Shown here piece by piece: positions 34,134-42,927 of a stretch of DNA of 64,000 bases. How positions within the stretch are numbered: the first letter of the stretch is position 1; the number at the start of each line of letters is the position of its first letter. The stretch comes from Bdellovibrionales bacterium GWA2_49_15. GTDB lineage: Bacteria > Bdellovibrionota > Bacteriovoracia > Bacteriovoracales > Bacteriovoracaceae. The stretch covers positions 104,419 to 168,418 of the forward strand of contig MEPP01000007.1 of NCBI GenBank assembly GCA_001769855.1, written 5' to 3'. The notes under the pieces are model-generated. The model had not been told where the DNA came from, made no database searches, and saw only the letters and a program-made list of their open reading frames with translations. A program made the translations under genes and the position numbers.

Positions 34134-34511
34134 TTAAAATCCCCGGGCCAGTCCCACCACGGGCCCAAAAAAAACCGCCTCGGATTCTTCTACGATGGGA
34201 ATAGGTTTATAGTTTTTATTTTCCGAGAGCAAAAAAATCTTCCCCTCTTGGCGCACCAGACGTTTACACAGGCGTTGGCCATTCATGGTTAAGACCACGA
34301 TCTGGCCCATTTCGACCTTGATAGAGCGATCCACCACCAGAATATCCTGGGGCAAAATAAGCGGGGTCATAGAATTTCCCATGGCGCGAAGAAAGTAGGT
34401 GGACTCCCGATTTTTCACCAGATGCTGATCCAAAGAAAGATAGGCCTCCTCATAATCTTCTGTGATCCCAAAAAGGCCGCAAGTGACTTCACCTAAAAAA
34501 CGAAACTCCAT
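34134..34511 (-). CDS. umuD: UmuD, self-cleaving S24 peptidase subunit of Pol V
   Basis: 125 residues from the ATG at 34511. The catalytic dyad is Ser in AMGNSMTPL and Lys in LCKRLV. The RecA-stimulated cleavage site is probably the Cys-Gly in EVTCGLFG, matching Cys24-Gly25 of E. coli UmuD. The site is only 11 residues in from this start; a GTG at 34544 would place it at residue 22, nearer the E. coli position, but would make the 11-bp tandem repeat coding. AGGAG sits unusually close (1 base) to the ATG, so the start is uncertain. Confidence 0.88.
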   Translation of the reverse strand: MEFRFLGEVTCGLFGITEDYEEAYLSLDQHLVKNRESTYFLRAMGNSMTPLILPQDILVVDRSIKVEMGQIVVLTMNGQRLCKRLVRQEGKIFLLSENKNYKPIPIVEESEAVFFGPVVGLARGF

Positions 34512-34520
34512 TCTCCTACT

Positions 34521-34542
34521 ATAACTTACGCATAACTTACGC
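34521..34542. repeat. Perfect 11-bp tandem direct repeat at the umuDC start
   Basis: ATAACTTACGC occurs twice with no gap (34521-34531, 34532-34542), one helical turn apart, 10 bp upstream of the chosen umuD ATG. It is a candidate operator for damage-inducible control. The E. coli (CTGT-N8-ACAG) and Bdellovibrio (TTAC-N3-GTAA) LexA boxes are not present here. Confidence 0.6.
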
Positions 34543-34693
34543 ACAACCTGGACAAAAAATTCCCCATAGGGTTGTTTTTACAGATGACTAACGCACTGTT
34601 TCTATGACGTCCTAGTATTTCGTGACAAAGTTGCATCCAAAAGCACTACTCGCCTCGTCTTATGTTTGAAGCAAAAAACAGGAGAACACTTAT

Positions 34694-35290
34694 ATGAAAA
34701 AGTTCATCGCCCTCATCGTCACCGGCCTCTGGCTTTCGGGCCTGAATCAGGCCATGGCCGTCGGTTTTAATATCTCGATTGGAGATAAACCAAAAAATGA
34801 AAAGCTTTCGCCGGCAGAATTAAACAAACACGTCGAAACGCTCAAGGCCTTGAAGGACAGTGCCCCCGCACAGGCCTTTGACAAGCTTACACCCGAGCAG
34901 ACGGAGAAGGTTCTGCTCACCGCCATTCGCGAAGGTCACGAAAAGATTCCCAATCCTCTGGTGGATGTACTCGTGCCCATTGCCGCCTTTATCTTTTTGG
35001 CCTCCACCTTCGGCATCCCGCTTTATTTGAAGAATCGTCGCTTCAAGGAATTTCAAACCACCCTGCAGATGTTTATTGAAAAGGGACAACCCATTCCCGC
35101 CGGCCTGATCGAAAATGGCATGGACGGCAATCGCGGGCACCAGGACTGGCGGCGTGGGATTCTTCTGGTGGCCTTTGGCCTGGGATTACTGATTTGTCTG
35201 ATCTTGGCAAAATCATCGGCATGGGGAATCGGCTTTATCCCCTTGTGCTTGGGAGGCGCTAGTATCTACCTCGCAAAGAATGTTAAATAA
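34694..35290 (+). CDS. DUF6249-like membrane protein in ECF sigma operon
   Basis: 198 residues: signal peptide (cleavage near MAVG), a periplasmic region, one transmembrane segment near 95-112 and two more in the last 50 residues, with a QDWRRGILLVAFGLGLL segment typical of DUF6249 proteins. Its stop overlaps the sigma factor start (TAATG). Families of this type are commonly encoded next to ECF sigma factors; it may sense envelope stress or modulate the sigma factor. An AGGAG lies upstream of the ATG. Confidence 0.7.
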   Translation: MKKFIALIVTGLWLSGLNQAMAVGFNISIGDKPKNEKLSPAELNKHVETLKALKDSAPAQAFDKLTPEQTEKVLLTAIREGHEKIPNPLVDVLVPIAAFIFLASTFGIPLYLKNRRFKEFQTTLQMFIEKGQPIPAGLIENGMDGNRGHQDWRRGILLVAFGLGLLICLILAKSSAWGIGFIPLCLGGASIYLAKNVK

Positions 35291-35814
35291 TGAGAACCGA
35301 GGCCCAACTTTTAGCAATCGTCGTTTCGACCGGAGACCGCCAGGCGTTTGGAGAGCTGGTTTTGATCTACCAGTCTCCCCTGCGCTTGGTGATTCGTCGG
35401 TGGGTCTTAGGCAACCAGGCCTTGGCCGACGATCTCGCCCAGGAAGCGTTTATCAAGGCCTATCGAGGAATCACAAATTTTCGTTTTGAGGCAAAGTTTT
35501 TTACCTGGCTCTGTCAGATCAGCTATCACATTTTCATCGAGCACTGTCGCAAAAAAAAATTACCGGCAGAGGCCGACCTCACGACTGTCATGAACCCAAC
35601 TCGCGGAATGGACTTGCACCACGACGTGGAGCACGCCATGAGATATCTCTCGGAGGTGGAACGGGTCGCTATCGGCCTGTGCTTTCACCAGGACCTCACC
35701 CACGATGAGGCCGCCAACATCATGCAGATTCCCCTGGGAACCTTGAAGTCTCACGTCAACCGCGCCAAAGAAAAAATGAGCAAGCACTTAAGCGCATGGA
35801 AAGAGGAGAATTAG
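35290..35814 (+). CDS. ECF-family RNA polymerase sigma factor
   Basis: 174 residues with sigma region 2 (FGELVLIYQSPLRLVIRRWV, LADDLAQEAFIKAYRG, FTWLCQISYHIFIEHCR) and region 4 (EVERVAIGLCFHQDLTHDEA, MQIPLGTLKSHVNRAKEKM). It directs RNA polymerase to alternative promoters. It is translationally coupled to the upstream DUF6249-like gene by a TAATG junction and is followed after 3 bp by a membrane protein that is probably its anti-sigma factor. No strong own Shine-Dalgarno is visible, which fits coupling. Confidence 0.9.
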   Translation: MRTEAQLLAIVVSTGDRQAFGELVLIYQSPLRLVIRRWVLGNQALADDLAQEAFIKAYRGITNFRFEAKFFTWLCQISYHIFIEHCRKKKLPAEADLTTVMNPTRGMDLHHDVEHAMRYLSEVERVAIGLCFHQDLTHDEAANIMQIPLGTLKSHVNRAKEKMSKHLSAWKEEN

Positions 35815-35817
35815 TTT

Positions 35818-36231
35818 ATGGAAAAACAAAACCACGACTGGATGGAACAGGTATTAAAAAAAGAGGCCAAGGAAGGGGCGCTGAATGACAAGGGCTTTTC
35901 CAAAAAGGTGATGGGCACAATTCCCACCTGGTGGAAGGTTTTGCTGCGACGATTGTTCATTCAAAGCTCCGCCTTTGTCTTGGGAGTGCTGGGGTTTGTG
36001 ACCTCCGGCAGTCTTAAATTTCCCACCACCGAGAGCGAGAAATGGCGCGAGGTCGCCGGCCAAGCACAGGAGATGTTGGCGGTCATTCCTCAGTCTATGG
36101 AGTCTTTCTCGGAGATTAATCTTCTCACCATTGCCGCCATCCTGGCCGTGGCCTTCGTCTTCACCTTTACCCTCGCGGATCTCCCGGGAAAACTCATGTC
36201 GAGCACTGGTAAAGACTACTCACGGTCTTGA
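35818..36231 (+). CDS. Probable anti-sigma membrane protein
   Basis: 137 residues: a cytoplasmic N-terminus of about 40 residues (polar and charged, FSKKVMGTIPTWWKVLLRR), then two transmembrane segments (about 48-66 and 98-118) separated by a short periplasmic loop. GAGGAG precedes the ATG. Position directly after the ECF sigma gene and topology suggest a membrane-held anti-sigma factor; no ZAS zinc motif (HxxxCxxC) is present. The 3' end overlaps the convergent exported-protein gene by 38 bp. Confidence 0.72.
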   Translation: MEKQNHDWMEQVLKKEAKEGALNDKGFSKKVMGTIPTWWKVLLRRLFIQSSAFVLGVLGFVTSGSLKFPTTESEKWREVAGQAQEMLAVIPQSMESFSEINLLTIAAILAVAFVFTFTLADLPGKLMSSTGKDYSRS

Positions 36232-36799
36232 GGGAAAGAGAGGGCGCGGCACACCAGCCTTTTGGGAGCTTGGCCACCAGATAAAAGCGATCTTCTGCCA
36301 TGATCGTGCCGCTGCTATTAACAAAGGAGAAAGGTTTTTTCTGGCAGACAAACTGGGTTGGCCTCCCATTTTCGGTGATCGTGCAGGACTCAAACTTTCC
36401 ATTAATCTGGCGCGCACTTCCGGGAGGAGTGGTGGCAAGGTAATTCTGAAATCCGGAGTAGTCGGAGGAATGCAAACGATAGGGACGGGCGCGGGTACCG
36501 TCTCCCATGTTGTCGGCCTTTAACAGTTCCGAAATTTTTTGACGCTCGATCTCGATCAAATTTTTATGAGCGGAGATCAGGATCTGTTTCTGAGGATTTC
36601 CTCTCATCTCAAGATCGTAAATGATCTGCTCAAGACCCTCAATTTTGTCCGAGGACTTTTTGGCCTCACCGAAGTTGGCATCCATTTGCTCTTGCGAGAT
36701 CTTATAGGTATCACCCCCAAAGGCCAGCTCAACTGCCAGGCATCCAAAAGAGGTGAAGCAAATGACGAAGGCCCAAAGAGGTACAGATGAATTTTTCAT
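36194..36799 (-). CDS. Exported protein of unknown function, 201 aa
   Basis: A signal sequence (WAFVICFTSFGCLAVELAFG) is followed by a helical segment (about 45-90) and a C-terminal region with four Cys (ESCTIT, FVCQKK, GWCAAP, YQCST), likely two disulfides. GGGAG lies about 9 bases before the ATG. No domain is recognised. It is convergent with, and overlaps by 38 bp, the anti-sigma-like gene. Confidence 0.7.
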   Translation of the reverse strand: MKNSSVPLWAFVICFTSFGCLAVELAFGGDTYKISQEQMDANFGEAKKSSDKIEGLEQIIYDLEMRGNPQKQILISAHKNLIEIERQKISELLKADNMGDGTRARPYRLHSSDYSGFQNYLATTPPGSARQINGKFESCTITENGRPTQFVCQKKPFSFVNSSGTIMAEDRFYLVAKLPKGWCAAPSLSLKTVSSLYQCST

Positions 36800-36965
36800 A
36801 CTTAAATCTCCCTAAAAAAATAGTACCGTGCGCCACGGCATTCATTTCCTGATATTATTTGGCACGATCTATAAAATACTATAATATTCATATAGATATG
36901 CCATATTACAAACCCATGAGTTGTAAATTTGCTCGCTATTTTAGGTGCCCAGGAGGGTTGGCACT

Positions 36966-38456
36966 ATGAGCGCAGGACAGCTCGCCACCATTGAGAAGCT
37001 TGTCGTTCAAGGCAATATGAAGGCGGCCCATCTTTTACTGCGACCACTTCTCAAAAAACGAATCGAACGCAAGCTGGTTGTGACTTTGGCGAATCTGGCC
37101 CGCCGGGCCCATTTGCCGGAATATGCCGTTGCCATCCTCCATCATATCGTTCGCCCCTCACTGCACTCACCGATCCACGCCACCGACGCTGAGATAGGCG
37201 AATACGCCGCATCTTTAAATGCCATCGGGGCCGCCCATGAGGCGGACAAACTTCTAAGCGAAGTGGACAGTGATAAATTTCCCAATGCCCTACTCTTTCG
37301 AGGTTATGTTCACATCTGGCAATGGGACTGGGAGGGCGCGGTTCCGTACCTGGAGCAATATTGTAAACTTCCCAACGTGGACCCGCACATGCGTTTTTGG
37401 GGGAGCGTAAACCTGGCGCAGTCTCTCATGCATGGATGCGCAGATCTTGTTTGGGCCCGCACCCTCCTCACTGAGGTGGTGGCCAACACCGGCCTTGAGC
37501 AATATCGACATCTCCACAAAAATGCTCATCTGGGCATGGCCCAGGTTCAGATTCTTGCCCAAGAATGGGAGCAGGCCCAGTCAACCATAAAATATCTCCA
37601 GCAAAAAGAACTCAAGGACGATGACCAAACCTTTGATCTCGTGCTTGAACAATGGAAATCCATCGCGCAGCTAAGTCGTGGCAACCTGAACTTGGCCCCT
37701 CTTCGAAAAGTGCGCGCGCAATTTGAGGTGCTCAAGCGTTGGGAAAATGTCCGCAGCTGCGATTACTATGAAGCGATCTGTACCCACGATACAAAGCTAC
37801 TCACACAGCTTTACTTTGGAACAACCTACCCTGCTATGAGAAAGCGCATTCTGACGATCTTGGGAGGCGAGCAGAAAATTCCGCTGAATTATCAGTGGTC
37901 CTTTTTCAGGCAGGCATCTTCCCATGCTGCCATTATTGATCTGCAAAATGGCGTTAATAATCTGGGGCCGTCTTTCCTCAAAGAGGGCCAGATTCCCCAA
38001 CGCCTGCTCCAAACCCTGGGCCAGGACTTCTACAAACCCATGCGCATCTCAGAGCTGCACGAGCGCCTTTATCCCAAGCAATTCTATCATCCCACGGCCG
38101 CTCCCGACCGCCTTTACCAGGCCCTCAAGCGCCTTCGATCTTGGCTTGGGCAAAACCACATTCCACTTGCCATTAAAGAAGACAGTGGGTTTTATAGCTT
38201 AGACAGCACGCAGGGATGCCTCATTCAGCTGGCCAAAGATGTATCCACACCCGCCTTAAAATTTAAACTCGCGCAGCAGCTGGCGAAACTGCAAAACCAT
38301 TTTTTCACAAGCTCCATCTCTGCCGCGAAAGTTCCCTCCGTTCTGGGCGTTTCACAGCGCTCGTCAATTCGCATCCTCAATGAGCTCTGTCGGCATGGAA
38401 GGATTGAACGCATCCATAAAGGGCCGAAAACTTATTACCGTCTTCGCCCGGCATGA
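36966..38456 (+). CDS. TPR-type protein with two C-terminal winged-helix domains
   Basis: 496 residues from the ATG at 36966 (AGGAGG about 10 bases upstream). The first 300 residues are helical-repeat in pattern, like tetratricopeptide arrays. They are followed by a winged-helix-like region (MRISELHERLYPKQFYHPTA, RLYQALKRLRSWLGQNHIPL) and a second one at the end (SSISAAKVPSVLGVSQRSSI, RILNELCRHGRIERIHKGPK). I infer a transcription regulator whose TPR part senses a protein or peptide. No signal peptide or transmembrane helix is present. The partner is unknown. Confidence 0.75.
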   Translation: MSAGQLATIEKLVVQGNMKAAHLLLRPLLKKRIERKLVVTLANLARRAHLPEYAVAILHHIVRPSLHSPIHATDAEIGEYAASLNAIGAAHEADKLLSEVDSDKFPNALLFRGYVHIWQWDWEGAVPYLEQYCKLPNVDPHMRFWGSVNLAQSLMHGCADLVWARTLLTEVVANTGLEQYRHLHKNAHLGMAQVQILAQEWEQAQSTIKYLQQKELKDDDQTFDLVLEQWKSIAQLSRGNLNLAPLRKVRAQFEVLKRWENVRSCDYYEAICTHDTKLLTQLYFGTTYPAMRKRILTILGGEQKIPLNYQWSFFRQASSHAAIIDLQNGVNNLGPSFLKEGQIPQRLLQTLGQDFYKPMRISELHERLYPKQFYHPTAAPDRLYQALKRLRSWLGQNHIPLAIKEDSGFYSLDSTQGCLIQLAKDVSTPALKFKLAQQLAKLQNHFFTSSISAAKVPSVLGVSQRSSIRILNELCRHGRIERIHKGPKTYYRLRPA

Positions 38457-38546
38457 AAAATATACAATCAGTTCGATGTTCCTTTTTCATGTCAATTTGG
38501 CGGTGCTAGAAGCATCCTACGAGTTGTTAAAATAAGGGGAATTTGT

Positions 38547-39068
38547 ATGCGTACATTAATCGTGCTCATGGTGCTGAGTTTTGCCTATAATTCCTACGCC
38601 GGGCAAAATCTTTTTGTGGTTAAAAAAAGTTTTAATACTCTTAATGTTTTCAAGGTCGATGCCCAAACGAATAAAGACTGTAAGCTGATACCCTATTCTT
38701 CCGGCAAGTACATTGAGGGTTACTGGATTATGGGTGAAGGCAATAATCAGCGGCAGGAAATGAATGCGTTGGAGGCCAAAGGTTTTAGTAAGGCGCGGAT
38801 GACGTACCTGAATTCAGATAAATCTGAAGTGGATTTCATGCCTGAGAATCTTGAAAAAGCACACGTCTATTTTTCAGATCCCGTGATTAGAGTCAAAACC
38901 AGCGTAAAAAATGGTCGCTGCCAGGTTGATGCCTTTATGGAAATTGATCATCTTGAAACTAAAATCAAAGAGATCTTTGTGGGTTTAACCACCTTCCTTA
39001 AGGTCGAATATGTCATTCTTAAAGGTGCGAGAGCGAACGGCTCATCTTTTGTAAGAAAATATCAATAA
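38547..39068 (+). CDS. Exported DUF4833-like protein
   Basis: 173 residues with a signal peptide (cleavage near SYA) and AAGGGG before the ATG. The stretch NTLNVFKVDA, then PYSSGKYIEGYWIMGEG, resembles DUF4833 proteins, which have an NxVxYxA...PxxxYWI pattern. Function unknown; probably periplasmic. It is a stand-alone gene on its strand. Confidence 0.65.
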   Translation: MRTLIVLMVLSFAYNSYAGQNLFVVKKSFNTLNVFKVDAQTNKDCKLIPYSSGKYIEGYWIMGEGNNQRQEMNALEAKGFSKARMTYLNSDKSEVDFMPENLEKAHVYFSDPVIRVKTSVKNGRCQVDAFMEIDHLETKIKEIFVGLTTFLKVEYVILKGARANGSSFVRKYQ

Positions 39069-39081
39069 GCTGGAAACCGTT

Positions 39082-39750
39082 CTAAAATCTGTAGAGAAGT
39101 TCACTACAAAAAGTATCCCGCTCGGAAAAGTGCACCTTGCTCTCCAAGATCCGGCGCCCAACCACGGTAAAATGGGGACGAAGAAGCTTTAAATAAAATT
39201 CACGCGAACGCGCCAGGGAATACGGATCAAAAAAATCAACTTCTTTTTTCATCCGTTTGATTTCGATATCGGTTGGTATTGTCAGGTAGAGATAGCGCAC
39301 CTTTCGGGCCATAACCGGAATGAGAAAACGCAGCTCTTTCTCAGTTAGATATTGAAAAACCGAGGTGCAAAGGCCTAAGTCAAAGGTTGGTGCCCTCTTG
39401 GCCATGCTCAGGGCCCAGGTGCTAAGGTCAATATTGTGCACCTCCATTTTCATGGACGCGACGGGAGGAGCTAAGCGCCGCTTCGCCTTTGCCAAAGCGT
39501 AGGCAGATGGATCAATCGCCACCGCCTGTTCCGGCATAAATTTTTTAATGACCTCGCGAAAGAGAAAGCCAAGCCCAACCCCGAAATCAATGACCGAATT
39601 AATGTCGATTGAATCCACGGCGAAAAAATATTTCAAGTAGCTGGCGTGCTCGCGAGCATTCCCGATGCAATCCATTGGTAATGGGTCAGAGTAATTCTTG
39701 CGCCAATATTCCTGATCAAAACGTTGGTGTGCCTTATTTTTCTTGCCCAT
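39082..39750 (-). CDS. Class I SAM-dependent methyltransferase
   Basis: 222 residues with motif I VIDFGVGLGFLFREV (about residues 52-66), the acidic strand-2 position AVAIDPSAYA, and a strand-4 segment FDLGLCTSVFQYLTEKELR. The substrate is not evident. It is convergent with the DUF4833-like gene and divergent from the PPK2 gene. No partner gene suggests a pathway. Confidence 0.78.
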   Translation of the reverse strand: MGKKNKAHQRFDQEYWRKNYSDPLPMDCIGNAREHASYLKYFFAVDSIDINSVIDFGVGLGFLFREVIKKFMPEQAVAIDPSAYALAKAKRRLAPPVASMKMEVHNIDLSTWALSMAKRAPTFDLGLCTSVFQYLTEKELRFLIPVMARKVRYLYLTIPTDIEIKRMKKEVDFFDPYSLARSREFYLKLLRPHFTVVGRRILESKVHFSERDTFCSELLYRF

Positions 39751-39839
39751 AGGTATTCCACAAAATGGCCGACCAAATTAATTTAGCATATTTTAGAATA
39801 AAGAACAAACTCCGATAAGAACACATAACAGGAGTTCCT

Positions 39840-40709
39840 ATGACTGATGAAAAAGTAAAGCCCGAAGGTCCTAAGTCTCGTCAACGTACACTCTATGAAT
39901 ACGAACTTCCACCCAAGATGGAAGGCAAAGAATATGAAAAGCTGATGGAGAATCTCCAAATCGAGCTGCTTAAGATGCAAAACTGGGTCAAGGCCACCGG
40001 CCAACGGGTCATGGTGATCTTTGAAGGCCGCGACGCCGCCGGCAAGGGCGGAACCATCAAGCGCTTTATGGAACACTTGAATCCCCGAAGTGCCACCATC
40101 TGTGCCCTGGAAAAACCCTCCGAGCGGGAAAAAGGCCAGTGGTATTTTCAGCGCTACATCACCCGATTACCTGCCGCCGGGGAAATCGTATTTTTCGACC
40201 GCTCCTGGTACAACCGTGCGGGGGTTGAGCGCGTCATGGGCTTTTGCACTCCCGCCGAGCATCGGGAATTCATGCGCCAGGCCCCGGTCATTGAGCGAAT
40301 GCTAGTGAATAGCGGAATCATCCTTTTTAAATTCTGGTTTTCGGTTTCAAGAAAAGAGCAAAAAAGACGTTTCGAGGAACGGCAGCACGATCCACTCAAA
40401 CAATGGAAGCTGAGCCCGATTGACATGGCCTCATTGGATAAGTGGGATGATTACACCAAGGCCAAAGAGGAAATGTTCTTTCATACCGACACCGCCGATG
40501 CTCCGTGGACGGTTATCCGATCCGATGACAAAAAACGGGCGCGCATCAACTGCATCCGTTACGTACTTCAGTATCTCGACTATGCCGAGAAGAAGCAGGA
40601 TAACATCAAGGACATTGATCCCAGCATCCTCGGCCTGGCCAAAGATATTTTTGAAAAAGGCGAGCGAGTGCTTGAGCATGGGAAGGAAGTCGTCAAAAAG
40701 GCGGCCTAA
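39840..40709 (+). CDS. ppk2: Polyphosphate kinase 2 family protein
   Basis: 289 residues with Walker A FEGRDAAGKGGTIKRF (about 61-76), Walker B IVFFDRSWYNRAGVERVMGF (about 116-135) and the EERQHDPLKQWKLSPID segment of class I PPK2. It transfers phosphate between polyphosphate and nucleoside diphosphates in the cytoplasm. AGGAG lies 5 bases before the ATG. Its stop overlaps tail-to-tail with thrC by 4 bp. Confidence 0.95.
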   Translation: MTDEKVKPEGPKSRQRTLYEYELPPKMEGKEYEKLMENLQIELLKMQNWVKATGQRVMVIFEGRDAAGKGGTIKRFMEHLNPRSATICALEKPSEREKGQWYFQRYITRLPAAGEIVFFDRSWYNRAGVERVMGFCTPAEHREFMRQAPVIERMLVNSGIILFKFWFSVSRKEQKRRFEERQHDPLKQWKLSPIDMASLDKWDDYTKAKEEMFFHTDTADAPWTVIRSDDKKRARINCIRYVLQYLDYAEKKQDNIKDIDPSILGLAKDIFEKGERVLEHGKEVVKKAA

Positions 40710-41983
40710 CAGAATTTCAGTAATTCTGCTTGAAGATGCGTCAAGTGTTTCCCGATGGCATTAAAAGCTGCAGGTCGTTTTAATAAGGCCGTTAAGGCCG
40801 GAGGTGCCGGAAGATTTTCCGGCCCTAAAATATCTTGAATTATTTCCTGAAATTTATAGGGATGAGCGGTGGCGACGGATACCACCAAACTCTCGGGAGA
40901 AAAGCGATCATGGGCGGCCAGAGCGACGGCGGTATGGGGACAGACATGGCCTTTTGTCCTCAAAAAGAAATCTGAAATCACGCTACGGATTTTCTCATCA
41001 GAGTGCCATGAGGAGGTTAAATCTTTGGCGATGGCGGGATTTTTACTGAGCAGGTCCAGCAGCCGCTCCATATTGGAAGGATTGCCGACATCCATGGCAT
41101 TGGCCAAAGTTTTGAGGCTCTTTCGCACCGTTAATTTTTTACTTTGGAAATAATCAAAAATTGCCCGATTGCTGTTGCAGGCGAAATGAATTTCTCCGAT
41201 GGGCATTCCCATTTCCTTGGCCCACACCGCCGCCATACCGTTGCCCATATTGCCCGAGGGGATGACAAAGTTCACAGGCCGTTTAAGCTGTGAAAATAAT
41301 TGATAGGAACAAAAGGCATAGTAGGTCATCTGGGGAAGCAGACGTCCGATATTAATCGAGTTGGCCGAGGTGAGAGCGTATTTTGCACAGGCCTCTTTAT
41401 CCGAGAAAGCTTCCTTCACCATTCTCTGGCAATCATCAAAGTCGCCAGCCACTTCCAGAGACAAGATATTTTTTCCCCAGCAGGTTAGCTGGTGGCGCTG
41501 AAGAGGCGAAACTCCAAGCTTGGGAAAAAGGATCACGACTTTGATTCCGTTCTTCTCATAAAAGGCACTGGCCACCGCCCCGCCGGTGTCGCCCGAGGTC
41601 GCCACCAAAATGGTCTTTTGCTCGCCCAACTTTTCAAAGCAGGCGGCCAAGAAACGTGCGCCAACATCTTTAAAGGCAGCGGTGGGGCCGTGGAAGAGTT
41701 CTAAGAGATAATGGTTTTTTCCAATTTCCTTCCAGGGCACGGGAAAGTTTAAGGCATGAGTGACGATGCTTGAAAGGTGTTTTTCCAATGTATCTTCGGT
41801 AAAGAATGGGCGAAGAAGCTTTTCGCTGAAAGACTGATAGCTGTCGCTGAGCTCAAAGAGATTCGCAGAAAGTTTTGGCAAGGACTCGGATACAAACAAT
41901 CCTCCTGAAGGACAAATTCCCCTTTTGAGCACATCACTCAAAGAATATCTCAAAGGGTCAGTACGGGTTGATAAATACTTCAT
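40706..41983 (-). CDS. thrC: Threonine synthase
   Basis: 425 residues. The PLP lysine is in FHGPTAAFKDVGARF (about 111-125) and the phosphate-binding loop is VATSGDTGGAVASAF. It converts O-phosphohomoserine to threonine. Its ATG overlaps the thrB stop as ATGA, and it is the last gene of the acyl-CoA dehydrogenase-thrA-thrB-thrC set. Confidence 0.95.
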   Translation of the reverse strand: MKYLSTRTDPLRYSLSDVLKRGICPSGGLFVSESLPKLSANLFELSDSYQSFSEKLLRPFFTEDTLEKHLSSIVTHALNFPVPWKEIGKNHYLLELFHGPTAAFKDVGARFLAACFEKLGEQKTILVATSGDTGGAVASAFYEKNGIKVVILFPKLGVSPLQRHQLTCWGKNILSLEVAGDFDDCQRMVKEAFSDKEACAKYALTSANSINIGRLLPQMTYYAFCSYQLFSQLKRPVNFVIPSGNMGNGMAAVWAKEMGMPIGEIHFACNSNRAIFDYFQSKKLTVRKSLKTLANAMDVGNPSNMERLLDLLSKNPAIAKDLTSSWHSDEKIRSVISDFFLRTKGHVCPHTAVALAAHDRFSPESLVVSVATAHPYKFQEIIQDILGPENLPAPPALTALLKRPAAFNAIGKHLTHLQAELLKFC

Positions 41984-42927
41984 TCGCGAACCTTCAGGAT
42001 AGTCACTTCAGGTTTCCCGGCCCCGACCTGTCCAGTAAAAACTTGCCCCGAGACCTTGTGCTTATGACTTAAGCTCGTCAGCAATGCACTCATTTTTTTT
42101 GCCGCGGGGAGATTTTTGGAAAGGATAAAAATCGAAGGCCCGGCACCGGAGATGCCAAATGCCAGGGACTGCGCCTTAATGAGGGCCGGGTAAAAGAGAT
42201 CGTAAAAAGGTAAAAGAGACTTTCTTTGGGGTGTAATAATTATATCTTTAGCGTGGTGGTAAATGAGCTCATAGTCGCCGAGATTGAACCCCATTAACAA
42301 CCCGGTCAGATGCATGGACTGCTGAATATAATCTTTGAGGGAAATCTCCGTTTTTAAAATTCCTCGTGCCTTTTTGGTTTCTAAAGGGAAGGCCGGATGA
42401 AAAATACTACAAAAGATTTTTTTAGGGCATCTGATGGGAACAATTTGAAAGGCCCCATCGGAAGTTTTCAGGCAGGCGGTAATCCCACCATAGAGCGCGG
42501 GCGCAATATTATCCCCATGGATGCCCCCGCTGGCGACCTCCTCCCCTTTTAGGGCGTAAAAAAAAAGCTTTTCAAGTGACAGTTTCTTTTTGAGCAATTG
42601 GTTGCCGGCCACCACTGCCGCCACGGCCGAGGCAGCGGAACCACCAAGCCCGGAGGCCAGGGGAATACCTTTTTCGATCACAATCTCAAAGCCGTGAGTG
42701 AGTTTTTCACCTTTGATCATTTCCTGCAGGGCCACGCTGGCGGTATTTTTAGCAGGGATAGAAGGAATATCCACGCCAACAATTTCTTTTATGCGCACGA
42801 CCGGTTCGGCAATAACCCAGGCCCGCACCTGATCAGAAATTCCAGGAAGGGAAAATCCCAGGATATCAAATCCTGCATTGACGTTGGCCACGGTGGCAGG
42901 AGCGCTGGCAACTGAGATCTTTTTCAT
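41980..42927 (-). CDS. thrB: Homoserine kinase
   Basis: 315 residues from the ATG at 42927, which overlaps the thrA stop as ATGA, with GAGGG upstream; an open extension further up lies inside thrA. The GHMP-kinase glycine-rich motif GIPLASGLGGSAASAVAA is at about residues 87-104 and a C-terminal GISGAGPSIFIL follows. It phosphorylates homoserine with ATP in threonine synthesis. Confidence 0.95.
   Translation of the reverse strand: MKKISVASAPATVANVNAGFDILGFSLPGISDQVRAWVIAEPVVRIKEIVGVDIPSIPAKNTASVALQEMIKGEKLTHGFEIVIEKGIPLASGLGGSAASAVAAVVAGNQLLKKKLSLEKLFFYALKGEEVASGGIHGDNIAPALYGGITACLKTSDGAFQIVPIRCPKKIFCSIFHPAFPLETKKARGILKTEISLKDYIQQSMHLTGLLMGFNLGDYELIYHHAKDIIITPQRKSLLPFYDLFYPALIKAQSLAFGISGAGPSIFILSKNLPAAKKMSALLTSLSHKHKVSGQVFTGQVGAGKPEVTILKVRE

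Noticed and set aside
34501..34560. Bdellovibrio-type LexA box at umuDC
   Set aside because: The sequence has TTACGCATAAC and TTACGCACAAC but not TTAC-N3-GTAA; only a tandem repeat is supported.
36194..36231. Overlap of the anti-sigma-like gene and the exported-protein gene as evidence that one is false
   Set aside because: Both frames have good starts, signal or membrane features and sensible composition; a short convergent overlap is acceptable.
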